Shown: positions 36,428 through 47,972 of the stretch, piece by piece
How positions within the stretch are numbered: position 1 is the stretch's first letter
How the letters are laid out: the number at the start of each line of letters is the position of its first letter
Assembly (NCBI GenBank): GCA_948146395.1
Contig: OX411546.1
Coordinates: 24,034,449 to 24,098,448 of the forward strand
Direction: 5' to 3'
DNA length: 64,000 bases
Source of the DNA: Fragum whitleyi
Lineage: Eukaryota > Mollusca > Bivalvia > Cardiida > Cardiidae
Made by a program: the position numbers and the translations under genes
Notes under the pieces: model-generated
Seen by the model: the letters and a program-made list of their open reading frames with translations, nothing else
Told to the model about the DNA's origin: nothing
Database searches by the model: none

Positions 36428-37394
36428 ACAAGTATCTGGTGTTGTATGCAACACATAAAGTCCCCTACCGGCTTCGTTTGTCTCAATGTTTTCCCACGCC
36501 AATTCTATCAGGGACGTCAAAACCAGGTCTTGTTTTGGAAAGGGTTAAACAAGACTTACATGAGTTGTTGTCTCTGCTGTGCCCACTAAACAATTCATGC
36601 AAGCAATAGACAGATGCAAGAAATAGTATCAATAACAGTTACCTTGTCTGATCCAAGATGTTTTTCTTCAGTCTTGTTGGTAAGAAATGAGAACTTTCAC
36701 TGGAGGTGATTAATACTGCTGCATCACCACCCTGACTAACATGGCTTATAATTTTTTTTTTACATTTTAAAACAGGTTTCATCAAGTTAGCTTGCTTAGT
36801 TATTAAGTTATTGCAGGATCCATTTTTTGCCATATTTTCACTATTTCCGTTACCATAGCAACCGCACTTTTTGTCAAATAACAAAGATAAAATGATGTGC
36901 ATAATCTACACATTGCCAACTAGTCATATACCAAGTCTCATCAAATTAGCTTGCTTACTTATAAACTTATCGCAGGATCTATTTTTTGCCATATTTTCAT
37001 TATTTCCGTAACCATAGCAACAACAATTTTAGTCTAAAAACAAAAATAAAATGATGTGCATTATCTACACATTGCCATGTAGTCATATACCAAGTCTCAT
37101 CAAACTAGCTTGCTTAGTTATTATCTTATCGCAGGATCCCATTTTTGGCCATATTTTCACTATTTCTGTAACCATAGCAACCTCAATTTAAGTCGAAAAA
37201 CAAATATAAAATGATGTGCATAATCTACACATTGCCATCTAGTCATATACCAACTTTCATCAAAAACGCTTGCTTAGTTATTAAGTTATCGCGGAATCCA
37301 GATTTGAGCGGACAGACGGACGGACAGACGGACGGACAGACGGAGGGCAAACCTATAATCCCCTCCGGTGTGAACACCGGTAGGGGACTAAAAA
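36428..37394 (+). mobile_element. ACAAG/(GTCY)n element with about 160-bp tandem units
   Basis: Begins ACAAGTATCTGGTGTTGTAT with stem GTGTTGTATGCAACAC, then AGTCCCCTACCGG, which is inverted at the other end as CCGGTAGGGGACT followed by AAAAA. Inside are about 3.5 units of roughly 160 bp (GTCATATACCAAGTCTCATC, CTTGCTTAGTTATTA, GCCATATTTTCACTATTTC). A GGACAGACGGACGGACAGAC tract lies just before the 3' stem TCCGGTGTGAACACCGG. It interrupts the AGGTCA-rich repeat. Confidence 0.8.
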
Positions 37395-37460
37395 GTGCGA
37401 TATATCTAGGCTCAAGGTACCAAATCAAGGTCAAAATAAGCACAAAATCAGCTTGACAAG

Positions 37461-38087
37461 TGCATTTTCATTAATTTTTTTTACATAACTTAACAATATT
37501 CATAGGATTCACCTGATGAAGGCGGCTGTGCCGCTAAAAGCTAATGAATAAATACAACATTACTGGTAAAGTAAGATTAAATTCTGTACACTTGTTTTTG
37601 AAGAAGATTTTTTTTTAACATTTCATCTTTGGGGGCCCATTTTCTGATGACATACAAAGCCGCATCGCCCATGTTATTAACCCGATCATAATTTCACGAG
37701 GAACTCGGAAGATCATGTCCTGGGAATCATATCTGTAAAGTACGTTTGAATTCTTACCAGTAGTTTCAGAGAAGATTTTTTTATACTTCGCCATTTAGGG
37801 CCTACTTTTTGGTAACACGTCAGCCCAAAAAGCCCATTTAATCAGTCCGATCAGAATTCAACTTCCGAATCTGAAATAGCATGTCCCAAGGATTGGTTGA
37901 ACTCTGGCCAATGGTTTCAGAGAAAAAGCGCCCGAGATACCAGCTGTTTCAGAGTAGAAGATGTTTACATGAAAAGTTTACGCACGTACGCACTGGCGCA
38001 CGGATTAACGACGGACAACCCGCAACGACATAAGCAGCTTACAATTTACACGTTAGCTAAAAGGTCCTACTAGCAAAATATAAAGCT
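37461..38087. repeat. Decayed element fragments downstream of the GPCR
   Basis: Blocks such as GAGAAGATTTTTTTATACTTCGCC, CATGTCCCAAGG and AGAAGATGTTTACATGAAAAG resemble the interior of the Y-nested ACAAGA element, and the end CACGTTAGCTAAAAGG (about 38052-38067) matches its 3' end. This is the 3' flank of the GPCR, so the repeat ends about 20 bp from the stop codon. Confidence 0.5.
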
Positions 38088-39225
38088 TCACTCGTTCCGA
38101 TTAAAAATGTCATTCAATCGTTTCCGAAAAACAGAGCTTGATGCAATAAAGAGAACTGGGTTTGTGGTTTTTCCAAACATGACGACGAGTGCAACGTATA
38201 AGTCAACAAAGTTCGATTCATCGTTAGATCCCAATAAGGGGATGAATGCTGGAAACACTCTTGTTATAAAGTGGAGAATCGTTAAAGCGGCCATAATTGC
38301 TGTTGTACGAGAGTTTTGTTGATTTGAAGTCGATGGTGGACCTTGAAGAGTTTGATTTAGTACCTTCTTTTGCTCTGTCTTTTTATTTCCACTTGTCTTA
38401 GACACTATATCCGTGTCTCTCTTGAATGCACCAGTTGATGCAATTGTAGTTTGTAGTCATCTGTTTACTTGACCCAAGTATCTGCGAAGTTGTTGGTTTC
38501 CGTTCTGTTCCCTGAGTGGTCCTCACTATTCCTACTTTTGATCTTCTTCTCAAAAACAATCCAATTTTGAAGTACGCAATGACAGTAACGATCAAAGACA
38601 ATATCCCAACACAAATCACATAGAATTGTGAGACCGTCAGCAAAGGTTTGAATGCAGGGTCAGTATTATTGATACACATACCTTCCGAATTTCTCCCAAC
38701 AGTGAATATGAACGGCATCAAGAGCGTGGCCGAAACACAATATACAGTTATACATGTTACCTTCGATGCCTTACGTTGTTTATAATCAGAAATATGGGGT
38801 TTGAACACTTTTAGAAATCGGTCAGCGGCAATGGTCGTGATCAGAAACAAGGACACCACGAAGGCAACAGCCTGTGTATATAACTGCAGTTTGCACATCC
38901 AGGCTGATGAAAGTTCGTCCCACGCATCTTTCGAGTAAAGCACAAATAAGATAGGACATCCAAAGCTTAGCGACACTAAGTCAGAAATCGCTAAAGCGAG
39001 TACATATATATCCGTAGATGACATTTTCTTTTGACTTGCCAAAACCGTTGTTATCAGTATGTTCCCCGAAACTCCAATCAAAGCAATTAAACAAATATAC
39101 ACCCTTATAATGTTTCTTCCCAAAAGAGGCACCTGCATATAAATCGAGATGCGTCCTCCCAAACCAACAGAGCTAATATTCGAAGAAAAAGTTCCATTTT
39201 CTGGTAGTATTTCAAAAATTGCCAT
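38088..39225 (-). pseudogene. Class A (rhodopsin-like) GPCR, frameshifted by a 7-bp duplication
   Basis: The single-exon minus frame starts at ATG 39225 (AAAATGG context). The N-terminus has two N-glycosylation sites (N10, N16). TM1 about 39-63 carries GN; TM2 has LAISD (D82); C111 opens TM3, which ends ADRF in place of DRY; TM4 about 155-176; C184 in loop 2 can pair with C111; TM5 about 196-224. The frame stops after 275 codons in loop 3. The next frame (38088-38435) carries TM6 (AALTILHFITRVFPAFIPLL) and TM7, with NPVLF for NPxxY, then FRKRLNDIFNRNE. The cause is visible: TTGTAGT is tandemly duplicated at 38444-38457 on plus, and removing one copy reopens a continuous 7TM frame. Ligand unknown; TM6 lacks the usual CWxP. 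It could be a recent pseudogene, an allele or an assembly error. Confidence 0.9.
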
Positions 39226-39720
39226 TTTCAACGTTTTATAAACTGTACTTAAACAACTATTTTAACAATCTATAACATCGGCCCTGTTCAATAACATTTA
39301 GGCGAGGGTTGTTCTGAAAGTTTTGAGACATTAAATTGAAAAACATATACATCTGAAAATTGTTATTATTAATAACTTTTCTCGTAGACCCTCTTGCGGC
39401 CACTCTGCTTTAATAAAAAAAACTTTATATAATTAACAAATGGTGCGGTAACCCAGTACAGGTTGAACGAACGTCGTAAAAAATCACAGGTGAAACGTGT
39501 TTTGCTACAAATGAGCATTATACATGTTGTTATGATAAAGCTTATCGCTACCAAACTTGACACTGTATAACTAAACTTTAAATTTTCGATGAATTTTCAC
39601 TTAATAGATAGATCCACCTTTCCACCAAGATTAATGCGAGCCAAGCGAGTACACTGGAATCGGTTAAATGGCAAAGTGTTTGACTAAACAAATTGAAGAA
39701 CGCTTTCCGAATTTGAGAGA
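39226..39720 (-). promoter_or_regulatory. GPCR 5' flank conserved in the remnant copy
   Basis: Upstream of the GPCR start, blocks alignable to 20052-20480 include TTCAAAA...ACGTT just before the ATG, GCGGTAACCCAGTACAGG, GAACGAACGTCGT and CCACCTTTCCACCAA. No TATA box at a plausible distance was assigned. Confidence 0.4.
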
Positions 39721-41524
39721 ACCTAAGATAGCAGAATTAAACTATTTTTGAAGAGTGCGCAGATCTTTTCAAATCTTGATTTTTTCTTAAATATTTGATT
39801 TCACATTTCTCAAAAATTAGCTTCCAAAACTTTGACGCGTGAATCAAACACTATATTAACGTTACATCTTTTCAAAGAGAGTTTTTCATTAAAAATATAG
39901 ATGTTTACCCCACACTATTGAACATTGGTTAACTACCCCGATCATGTTTTATAATATGACCTACGTCGCGGGAGTGAATTAAACCCGTTGAATATTTTTG
40001 ATATAACACGGGTGTTATTACACTAGTGGAATAACTATTCAAATGAGCTCAGAACGAAAAGCGACGCTATTTTGTAACCGCTAATATTACGCCATAATGT
40101 ATATATTGTGAGGTCGGTTTTAAACGTCGTTATAAGTTTCGCGGAAAAATGAAATATTGAATTCCAATAATTTTGACGGTTTATAAGCAAAATTCGGGTC
40201 ATAATGTAAAGAGAATATAAAATTTGTGCTCATAAAATACAGAATTTATTAAACTCGTCATCCAAAACAGATAAAAACTCGGCGCATCCTCGTTTTTATC
40301 CGTTTATAGATGAGTCGTTCAATAAATTCGGTATTCCATGACCACTCATTCAATATCCTCTATATATTTGGTATAAAAGACGTGTACATTTGGGTGGACT
40401 TTTCTTCGTCTTCCATTGTGTGTAGTCGTGAAAAATCCAGTCAGAATAGCTTTTCGAAAAAGAAGTTGATTTACTTTTTTTCAAAACTTGTGTCCGCCAG
40501 ACAGCTGTGTATTTTGAAAATGGCGTGGAACAAGGATTCTATACTAAGTGTAGATAGTTTAAAGATTCCTTTTAAACACATAAATAGTTGCCAACTGTAA
40601 AGCACGCGTATTAAGACTTGGCGCCAGCAAAATAACGGCAATCTGATGATTCGCCTATTGTGTTTTCTGTGGTCTAAGGGAGACCGGTAGCCCCGCAATT
40701 CAAACAAAATTATGCTAAAAGCCACATTTAAATTGAAAATCTTCAAATGCCCATCACGAGCCTTCATACATCAAATGTAATTTTGACGTTTTAGAAGCCT
40801 TACACTGACATTTCTTTGCCTGTCAGTCAGAGCAATGCAAGAGAAGTTATCACGAATGCTTACTTATACCTGATGAGGTCTAGAAATTCAATGACCAACG
40901 TTAAACGAAAAGATAACCAAAATAGTTAAGACAATAAAGCTATATGATGTAAATAGTTTCTTTTGAAAAAAAAGGGTGGGAAAAAACATGTTCGTTATAT
41001 TTTCAAATGTATATTTTCCCTTTTTCGTATCGTTATTTTCACCATAATACTATCAGAAACGTCCACATTCACTAGTTTTGGTATTTTTACTTTTTAAAGC
41101 AAGTCTGTTTTTGTCTAGAACTCAAAAAAGATCTTTGCCATAAAGTAACGTTCTCATGCACATAGCCTAAAGCCACGAGGTTGTATAGAATATGATTTTA
41201 ACCTTGTCATGCTGAACCCGGAATATTCTTGCTTTGGCAGTAGCTATAGACAAACATCAGCCTGCACATATGTGCAGTCTGATGTTAGTATACACCACCT
41301 GTTTCTCACTTTCAAACCAGAATTGTCAATAGATTTAGTCTTTCAAATAAAAATTGACCTGCAGTTGGTAACTTTTAGTTCTTTTTCCCTTTGTTTTTGA
41401 TGAAAATTTTTAGCCAAAATTTATTCAGCATGACAAGGGTTAAATTTTACCCGACATTAATCTAGCTGGGCAGAGAACCTGAAGTTTATCTACATGAAGA
41501 TAATAAATAATAGCAGTATGTAAC
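39721..41524. other. Intergenic DNA, no supported gene
   Basis: Contains the small dispersed repeat at 39950-40025 (ATGACCTACGTCGCGGGAG, GGTGTTATTACACTAG). Overlapping ORFs on both strands at 40310-40767 have no motif. Confidence 0.4.
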
Positions 41525-41945
41525 AATTTTTCTTTAATGCATTTCGGTGGTTTATCGAGAAATAACGGTAGATTATCACTTGATAAACTCACCGCAAAAG
41601 CAGTGAAATTATAAAAAACTTATACCCTTCTTTTGTGCATTTCAGCCTATCTGACGTCATCTATGCGGGACGAAATAAGTGACGTCACAATGAACGTTGC
41701 ATAGCAATCACGTGCAAAATGACGCGCTTTATGAAAATATGTCCTAGAAATTTCACATTTTGTCTCGTTTTTGCATCTAGAAATAGAATAATCGTTCGTT
41801 TTTCCAGTAAGATCGATTGATATTTCATTTCGTGAAAAAGAAAGGCTATATTTTCACTCGTGGCTCTGCCACTCGTGAAAATATAGCTTTTGTTGTTCAC
41901 TCAATGAAATATAAATCGATCTTACACTTAAACAAACGATTATCC
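41525..41945. repeat. Repeat X, copy 2, with terminal foldback
   Basis: Inverted relative to 21525-21855. Carries two perfect TGACGTCA sites (41652-41659, 41680-41687). The right part (41808-41924) is a foldback: TAAGATCGATTGATATTTCA and GGCTATATTTTCACTCGTG pair with CACGAGTG... and ATAAATCGATCTTA around GCTCTGC. Confidence 0.7.
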
Positions 41946-41994
41946 TCTATATCTTTTTTGTAACAGAACTGGTCCCATTTTGAAAATATCCGCG

Positions 41995-43205
41995 CTGTCT
42001 CAAAAATTTCCGATCAACCCTCGTACACTATGTTATAATTAATTTCACGTAACCATGGCATCTTATTGCGTCTACAAACAATTTTCACACAAAAATTGTA
42101 TAGAGAAATATTTTGCCACCCAATGTAATAAGGAAACGTGAGTTCATTTAACCTTTAAGGTGTGAATAGACAAACCTATGGTTTAAACAAGAGGACCACA
42201 GTGTCCCTTTATCGATCACCTGGGTTAATAAACTAAAATTTGTCTTAGGTATTTTTTTCTAAGATTGGACATATTCAAAAAACCACTTGACCAAATTTCA
42301 AACTTAACATGTTGTCTCTAGAGTGTCCACAAGGGTTTTCTATGATTAGACCAAGTGGCCTAGTTTTTGACATGAATTGACTCAAATTTCAGACTAGTCC
42401 CAGATTTTACCAAGACTATAAGTCTGACCATTTTTCAGGTTGATTGGGCCTAACATATGGCTTTTACAGTGTCCACACGCTTTTTCTAGGATTTGACCCC
42501 GTGACCTAGTTTTTGACCCAACTGTACGCAATTTCGAACTTGTCCGAGATTTCGTCAAGATACTCAGTCTGACCAATTTTCAGGTTGATTGGGCTAAAAA
42601 AACTTGGCTCCTAAAGTGTCCACAAGGTAAATGTCGAAGACACACGACGGACATTACACAACCCAAAAGGCTCACCTGGAGCACTTCGTGCTCAGGTGAG
42701 CTAAAAATGCCTGAGTTCTGAAAACATTCTGAATACAAAATTAAGAACAACCTCAATACAAAATCTAACGATTACTCTACTGCATTTGAATTTTGCTTAA
42801 GACGTTGTTATTTCATTAAACATTCATGAAGATTAATTTTCAAATCATCACTCAAAAGCGAACGCACTGATTGGCCAAAAATAGTTCAAACCCCTCGAAC
42901 AAAGTTTTGAAAACACAACTTGTTTCATTACATATGATTCAGTGATAAATGAATAAAGAAATAGCCAAATGAAATGTAATAAAAACTAATAAGATATAAG
43001 TATCAAAATTCATAAGGTTAAATATATATCTTCTTTTGCTTTCATGAATATATGAAAGGTAAAATGCATTAATGATAACGACGAAATAAAATAGGCTATT
43101 GTAAGTGAAGCTTTAAATCATGCGCTGAGTCTGTATTTAAACTGTACCTGATATCATCTGCCTGAAACATGAAATGATATTAGATAGTCTATTTTTAGAA
43201 ACAAT
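41995..43205 (+). repeat. Composite repeat Y, copy C, interrupted
   Basis: Shares GTGAATAGACAAACCTATGG, GAGTTCTGAAAACATTCTGA, a CAAAAGCGAACGCACTGATTGG block and TAGTCTATTTTTAGAAACAA with copies A and B. It is split at 42186-42707 and lacks the ACAAGA element present in A and B. A TGACGTCA lies just outside at 43281-43288. Confidence 0.6.
42186..42707 (+). mobile_element. ACAAGAG...stem-loop-TAAAAA element, complete copy
   Basis: Starts AACAAGAGGACCACAGTGTC with stem GGACCACAGTGTCC and ends stem CTCACCTGGAGCACTTCGTG and CTCAGGTGAG, then CTAAAAA. The interior has degenerate units with GACCTAGTTTTTGAC, TTTCAGGTTGATTGGGC and AGTGTCCACA. Y copies A and B show the uninterrupted site (CCTATAGTTCTGAAA). 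The flanks CCTATGGTT and CCTGAGTTC look like a diverged target duplication of about 9 bp. Confidence 0.8.
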
Positions 43206-44585
43206 TTGAATATTAATGATCACAACCAAAACCACTTTACCCCTTAATATCCTTGTAAAAAGACGTCATTATTTCCAGTATGACGTCATTTTCAAGAATA
43301 TAGAATAGCGCTGCTATACGCTATGATGGCAATAATTCCTATAGTGCAATAGCACTCGGGTTAAAATATTCAACGGGATTAATTCACTCCCGCGACGAAG
43401 GTCATATTCTAGATCAAGATGATACAAGTCACATGTTATGAAAGAAAGGGCGTAACTTGCGTAACAACCATTGCGCTCATTTTCGCAAGTGCGAATAAGA
43501 AATAAATCCTCTTTCGAAAAATGTCGTTGATAAATGGTCATACCATCGAAACTAAAACTTGTTCAAACTGTAGTCACGATGTTTTGATTATTCACCAACG
43601 TTCGAAATCATAGAAAATGAGGCAGACGGAGGACACTGTCCATATATCGCCATCTATGTTGGTCGCCTTCTGAGTGCGTATATATTTTAAAATCCAAGTA
43701 GGCCTATCAATAATTCCGTCTTTGATACCCATGCAGTAGTCTGATTGGGTCAGAATAATGTTCACACGGCCATTAAATGATATATATATATATCACGCAG
43801 TATATTTTTGTGTGCTTTCATTCAAATATTTGTTTAAAAAGTCTCTAAATCAATAATTTATCATGCCTATATAGTCGAAATACATGTAGTTTGCTTAAAT
43901 TATAAGAAATGGAGATGTTTTTCCAGGTATAACACATGATTTAGGCGGAGCCTAAGTAACGGATCGTTGCATTTAAGGTTAGCGTAAATCAGCTTTTTCA
44001 TAATCTCGCCCTTTTATAGATGGTCAACAATAAGCGTTAAACCGTTTGAGGGTAACCAGCTCTCGTAACTTCAGCGTCGACAAATTGTAATTCCGAGGTT
44101 TTGGTTACCCAACAATGAAATGTATTGATATTAGTTAAGCACGTTAAACATTTTGACTTCAAGACAAAGTTATTTACATACCTTAGCGGTAAATTCCTAC
44201 CGCCTCTCGAAGGAACCTAAAAAATGAAAAGTAAATTCGCCAAATTACGTCTCAGCTAAGCCACGCCCTGCCCTGACATAAAAAATCTTATCACATAAAT
44301 TTGCGTATACAAACAGTGTGAAGTCAATTTTTTTCCTCGTACCTAAATGATATTAAAGAAATTCTCTTGATCTCATCATACTATACTGAGCACAAAAAGT
44401 TTTCAAATTTGATTTTGACCTTCGTCTATTCAAATCATAATCAAATATCAAGATTATTTCTATTTCATGGAATCAGCTCATGAATACTTTTCATATGAGA
44501 TTGTTGTTAAAAAAAGCTTTCTCATTTTGTGATTTAAAAAATAGAGATAATTAAAAGAACCGAAGGCTTATAATGAAAAAAATAA

Positions 44586-44589
<4 letters not shown>
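43206..44589. other. Intergenic DNA, no gene seen
   Basis: 43340-43420 is a reversed copy of the small dispersed repeat also at 39950 and 33365. The minus ORF at 43314-43541 overlaps it and has no motif. Confidence 0.4.

Positions 44590-44672
<83 letters not shown>
44590..44672. repeat. (TA)n microsatellite, 83 bp
   Basis: Uninterrupted dinucleotide run of about 41 units. ORFs of alternating Ile-Tyr on both strands are artefacts. Confidence 0.99.
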
Positions 44673-44675
<3 letters not shown>

Positions 44676-47550
44676 ACCACGGTGGCAGTGTATTTCATCG
44701 TGTACTTAAAAGTACGAATCACTTAAACTTGAGTGTAGTTTTACATGGCACACTTGTGATTGGCGCTTCACAGTATATCGCCCTATACTCCACAAAGCCT
44801 TTGAAAATGAATCTCTGTGGCGTCTCCTAATCTAAAGGTCTGGTCCAGCGTCTTGCTAAGTGTTAATCTCTTATTGACAATAAAACCCCAACAATACATC
44901 AACCCTAAAACAATCTAGATCTAGATTTTTCTGATTAAAAATATTTCTGTTATCATTAATTTTTTGATGTCGATTTGAAAGAACCGAAGATAAACGCCTA
45001 CGAAACGTAAAATGAATGACCATACAGTTCGAGGGGTCAGTGCAATACTATTGTAAGTGCCTATAATTGTATAGGCACTTACAATAGTTTTGCACTGACC
45101 CTTCGAGTTGTTCGCGACCATATAGATGAATTAACACCGGGCATCATGGGGCAGATCCGGTGATAAAAAGATAAGTCATGATCTTTCATCTCCTTTTCCG
45201 TCTACTTACGACTGACGATACTTCTTATCATCGATTACATCGTTAAACACGACGTCGAAGAGTTTGCCTTATGACGCACTTTTCATCTCATGTTAGTTTC
45301 ATTTTCTGCCAAAGTCACTTGTATTGAACCCAAATATGACTTATTACTCTAGTAATGTGGTTAAATCAACCAATGACTAATGCGTCTGTCATTTTTGTTT
45401 AATTCAAGCAGTCCCATTTTACTCAAAAATGTTATTCCTAAACGTCGATTAAAGCCAAATTTCCTTGCGTTTTCGCCGGTTTTCAACAATCAATATGTGC
45501 CTTGATACTGACAAATGACTATATTCAAAATTTAAAGAATCGAAATCTTGACGCACTGGCTCCGTGTCACTTCATTCATACTGAAATGACTGCGACAAGA
45601 AATAACAAATTGCGCTAAATTGTTATGCAAACATTGGCAAGGGTGAGACAGAGAAGAAGAAATGCACAAAAAAGATTAAAAATGGTCCAACTCATATTTT
45701 AAAGAAATTCCTACTTTTTTGTTTTAAGTGTAATACGGATAAAACATACTACGGTCAGGTAAGCAGGCGTGTTCGTACACAAAACCTAGTGTAATTCTCA
45801 ATATATACTAATGGAAAAAAAGTCTTGCCCAGTTTCGCGAATATGAAAATAAGGCATTTTTAAGAAAAATAGTGCATGAATGAATATAGCATTATTTCTA
45901 AACATTCGAATCTACGTTGGTTTGAAAAACCTTGGTCTACGGTCTAAGAATCAAATAATGTGATAACAATCACGTTAGGTTGCCTAATTACGAATTGGTC
46001 TTATCCAAGCGAGGGCAAAATTTAATAACCTAAGATCATGCATACTTGTACGCTGTATCCATCTTAATGACATCACGCATAGCTTTTTTTAAAAAAATGA
46101 AAGGGGTTCAACATGGCGTGTTTTTTTTCAACTGCTCTGACTAAAGTCGTTAAAAACACGATCCGATGAACCCTAAAACTGAGAAAAAAAGATGACTTGC
46201 TTCATATACAATGCCTTAAATAGGCAATGTGACGTGCATGCACTCTAACTTTTTTAATCTTTTTAGCAAGGCTTTTTAAGGCGAGGGAAACCAAGGGTTC
46301 CATTTACCTAAAAGGATCGTAAGCCTCGTATCGAGCTCACTTCAAAGGAAAAATGTCGAACTGTATGCTCACCATTTAGCGATGATTCCGCCCAAAACAA
46401 CTAATTCCAAAGATATACATTACTACGCCCGATACCGCTTTGCAGACAGGCGCAATTTGCGTTTTTATAATTTTAGTTGACTTGATTGGTTTTCTTCTAG
46501 TCAGTCAATTTATCCATTCGATCATTCCGTCTAACATTCGTAGCAATGCTGTTTTTCTAGGGGCACAAGCTCGTCGGCTCTTTCCTTTACATTGAATTGA
46601 AATCCGTAAAGAAGTTGCATTTTCCTGTGGGAACACAAGAAATTGAAAGGGTCAATTTCTCCCTTTCTCATAATATTGTCCACCCTATACTCATACCCCA
46701 TTATTTTTTTTAATTTCTACCCTAGATATATATCAAATTACACTCATGTTGATTTATTGTCTGCAACCTGTTCCAAGTTGGCCCAGTCTAAAAGTTTGCC
46801 GTCTGTTTAAGAGCTTAAGGATGGGACAAGGCTTTGTTTTTTTTCTTGTTTAGATAAAACCATTACAAGACAACAAATGTTTCGACTGGTCCAAATTGTA
46901 AAGGGTTGCAGATAACATACAATATGTGGGAAAATTAGTTAAAATTTGTAGCAGAAAGGGTAGATAGCACATGGAAGAAAGGAGAAAGTGTTAGTAATCA
47001 GCATTTTCTTCTTTTCCCTATTAGCAAGGTCGCCCGTCAAGATCAAATATGAAAGCTATGAATCTTTAACACAGCAGTGATTTTGGCAGAGATAAGGGAG
47101 AAAATATCTGGTAAACATGATAAGGACAAGGTGAATAATCAAGGTTATATTCCAGAAAATTGACCTCGAGTGCGTTGTTTCGTCTTTTAAGTTCCCTCGC
47201 CTTCAGTATTATCAGTACTTTGATTTTAGCACAGCGTAGTGATATGCAAGCACTGCGTTGAACACATAAAAGCACTTCGTGTCGCACAAAAGTTGATGAC
47301 GTATACTAGGTCTATTTCTTTTCGCGCGCATGAGCATAAAAAAACTACGTAGAACACACTTTGTTCGGTTTTTTTACTCGATTATCTTTTTCTTGGGTAA
47401 TTTCTAGGATACAGGGTTGTTTCGTATGACCTGCTAAACCAGGCCAAAAATGCGTGGTTCGTTAATCCAAAAATTGCAGAAAAACGACTTTTTTCATAAT
47501 CCAACAACAAACCCATAAAAAACTAAACGTATGCTAAAGACTTAGTGTAA
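44673..47550. other. Largely unannotated; one foldback
   Basis: At 45015-45121 CAGTTCGAGGGGTCAGTGCA and ACTATTGTAAGTGCCTATA fold on TATAGGCACTTACAATAG and TGCACTGACCCTTCGAG, a near-perfect hairpin of about 107 bp with an ATTG loop. The remaining stretch is AT-rich with no supported exon or repeat. Confidence 0.45.
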
Positions 47551-47972
47551 ACTAGAATTGTCGCAGAGCAGACTTATACCCCCCACCAACACTTTGACAA
47601 AATGTAAGTGCTATTAGTGTAGGATGTGTTTTTAACAGAAATTGAGGTCATAAGCAACATTTGCATAAAGATTCATGATTGTAGGTCGCTTGGTTCTCGA
47701 GTTTGAGTCCGGAAACGAACATTGACCGAAATTTGACTGTGACCTTGACCTTTGACCTTTGTGACCCCTAAACAATAGGGCACTTCCTTGGGTTATAAGC
47801 AGTATGTGTATAAAGTTTCATGATTCTAGGTCACTTGGTTCTTGAGTTAGAGTCCGGAAACGAAAAGGTCTACGGACGGACGAATGGATGGATGGACGGA
47901 CGGATGGACAGACAGACAGACATGGTGAAACCAATATACCCCCTCTACTTCGTAGGTTGGGGTATAATAACG
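47551..47972 (+). mobile_element. (GTCY)n element with TATACCCC ends
   Basis: Inverted ends TATACCCCCCACCAAC (47575) and GTAGGTTGGGGTATA (47953). Two interior units of roughly 165 bp each end CTTGGTTCTYGAGTT...GAGTCCGGAAACGA. A (GGAC/GGAT/AGAC)n tract sits before the 3' stem. The first unit includes TGACCTTTGACCT, an inverted DR1 (47746-47758). The 5' ACAAGAG is degenerate (ACTAGAATTGTC). Confidence 0.7.

Noticed and set aside
44534..44830. Ile-Tyr-rich ORFs on both strands
   Set aside because: Artefacts of the (TA)n tract.
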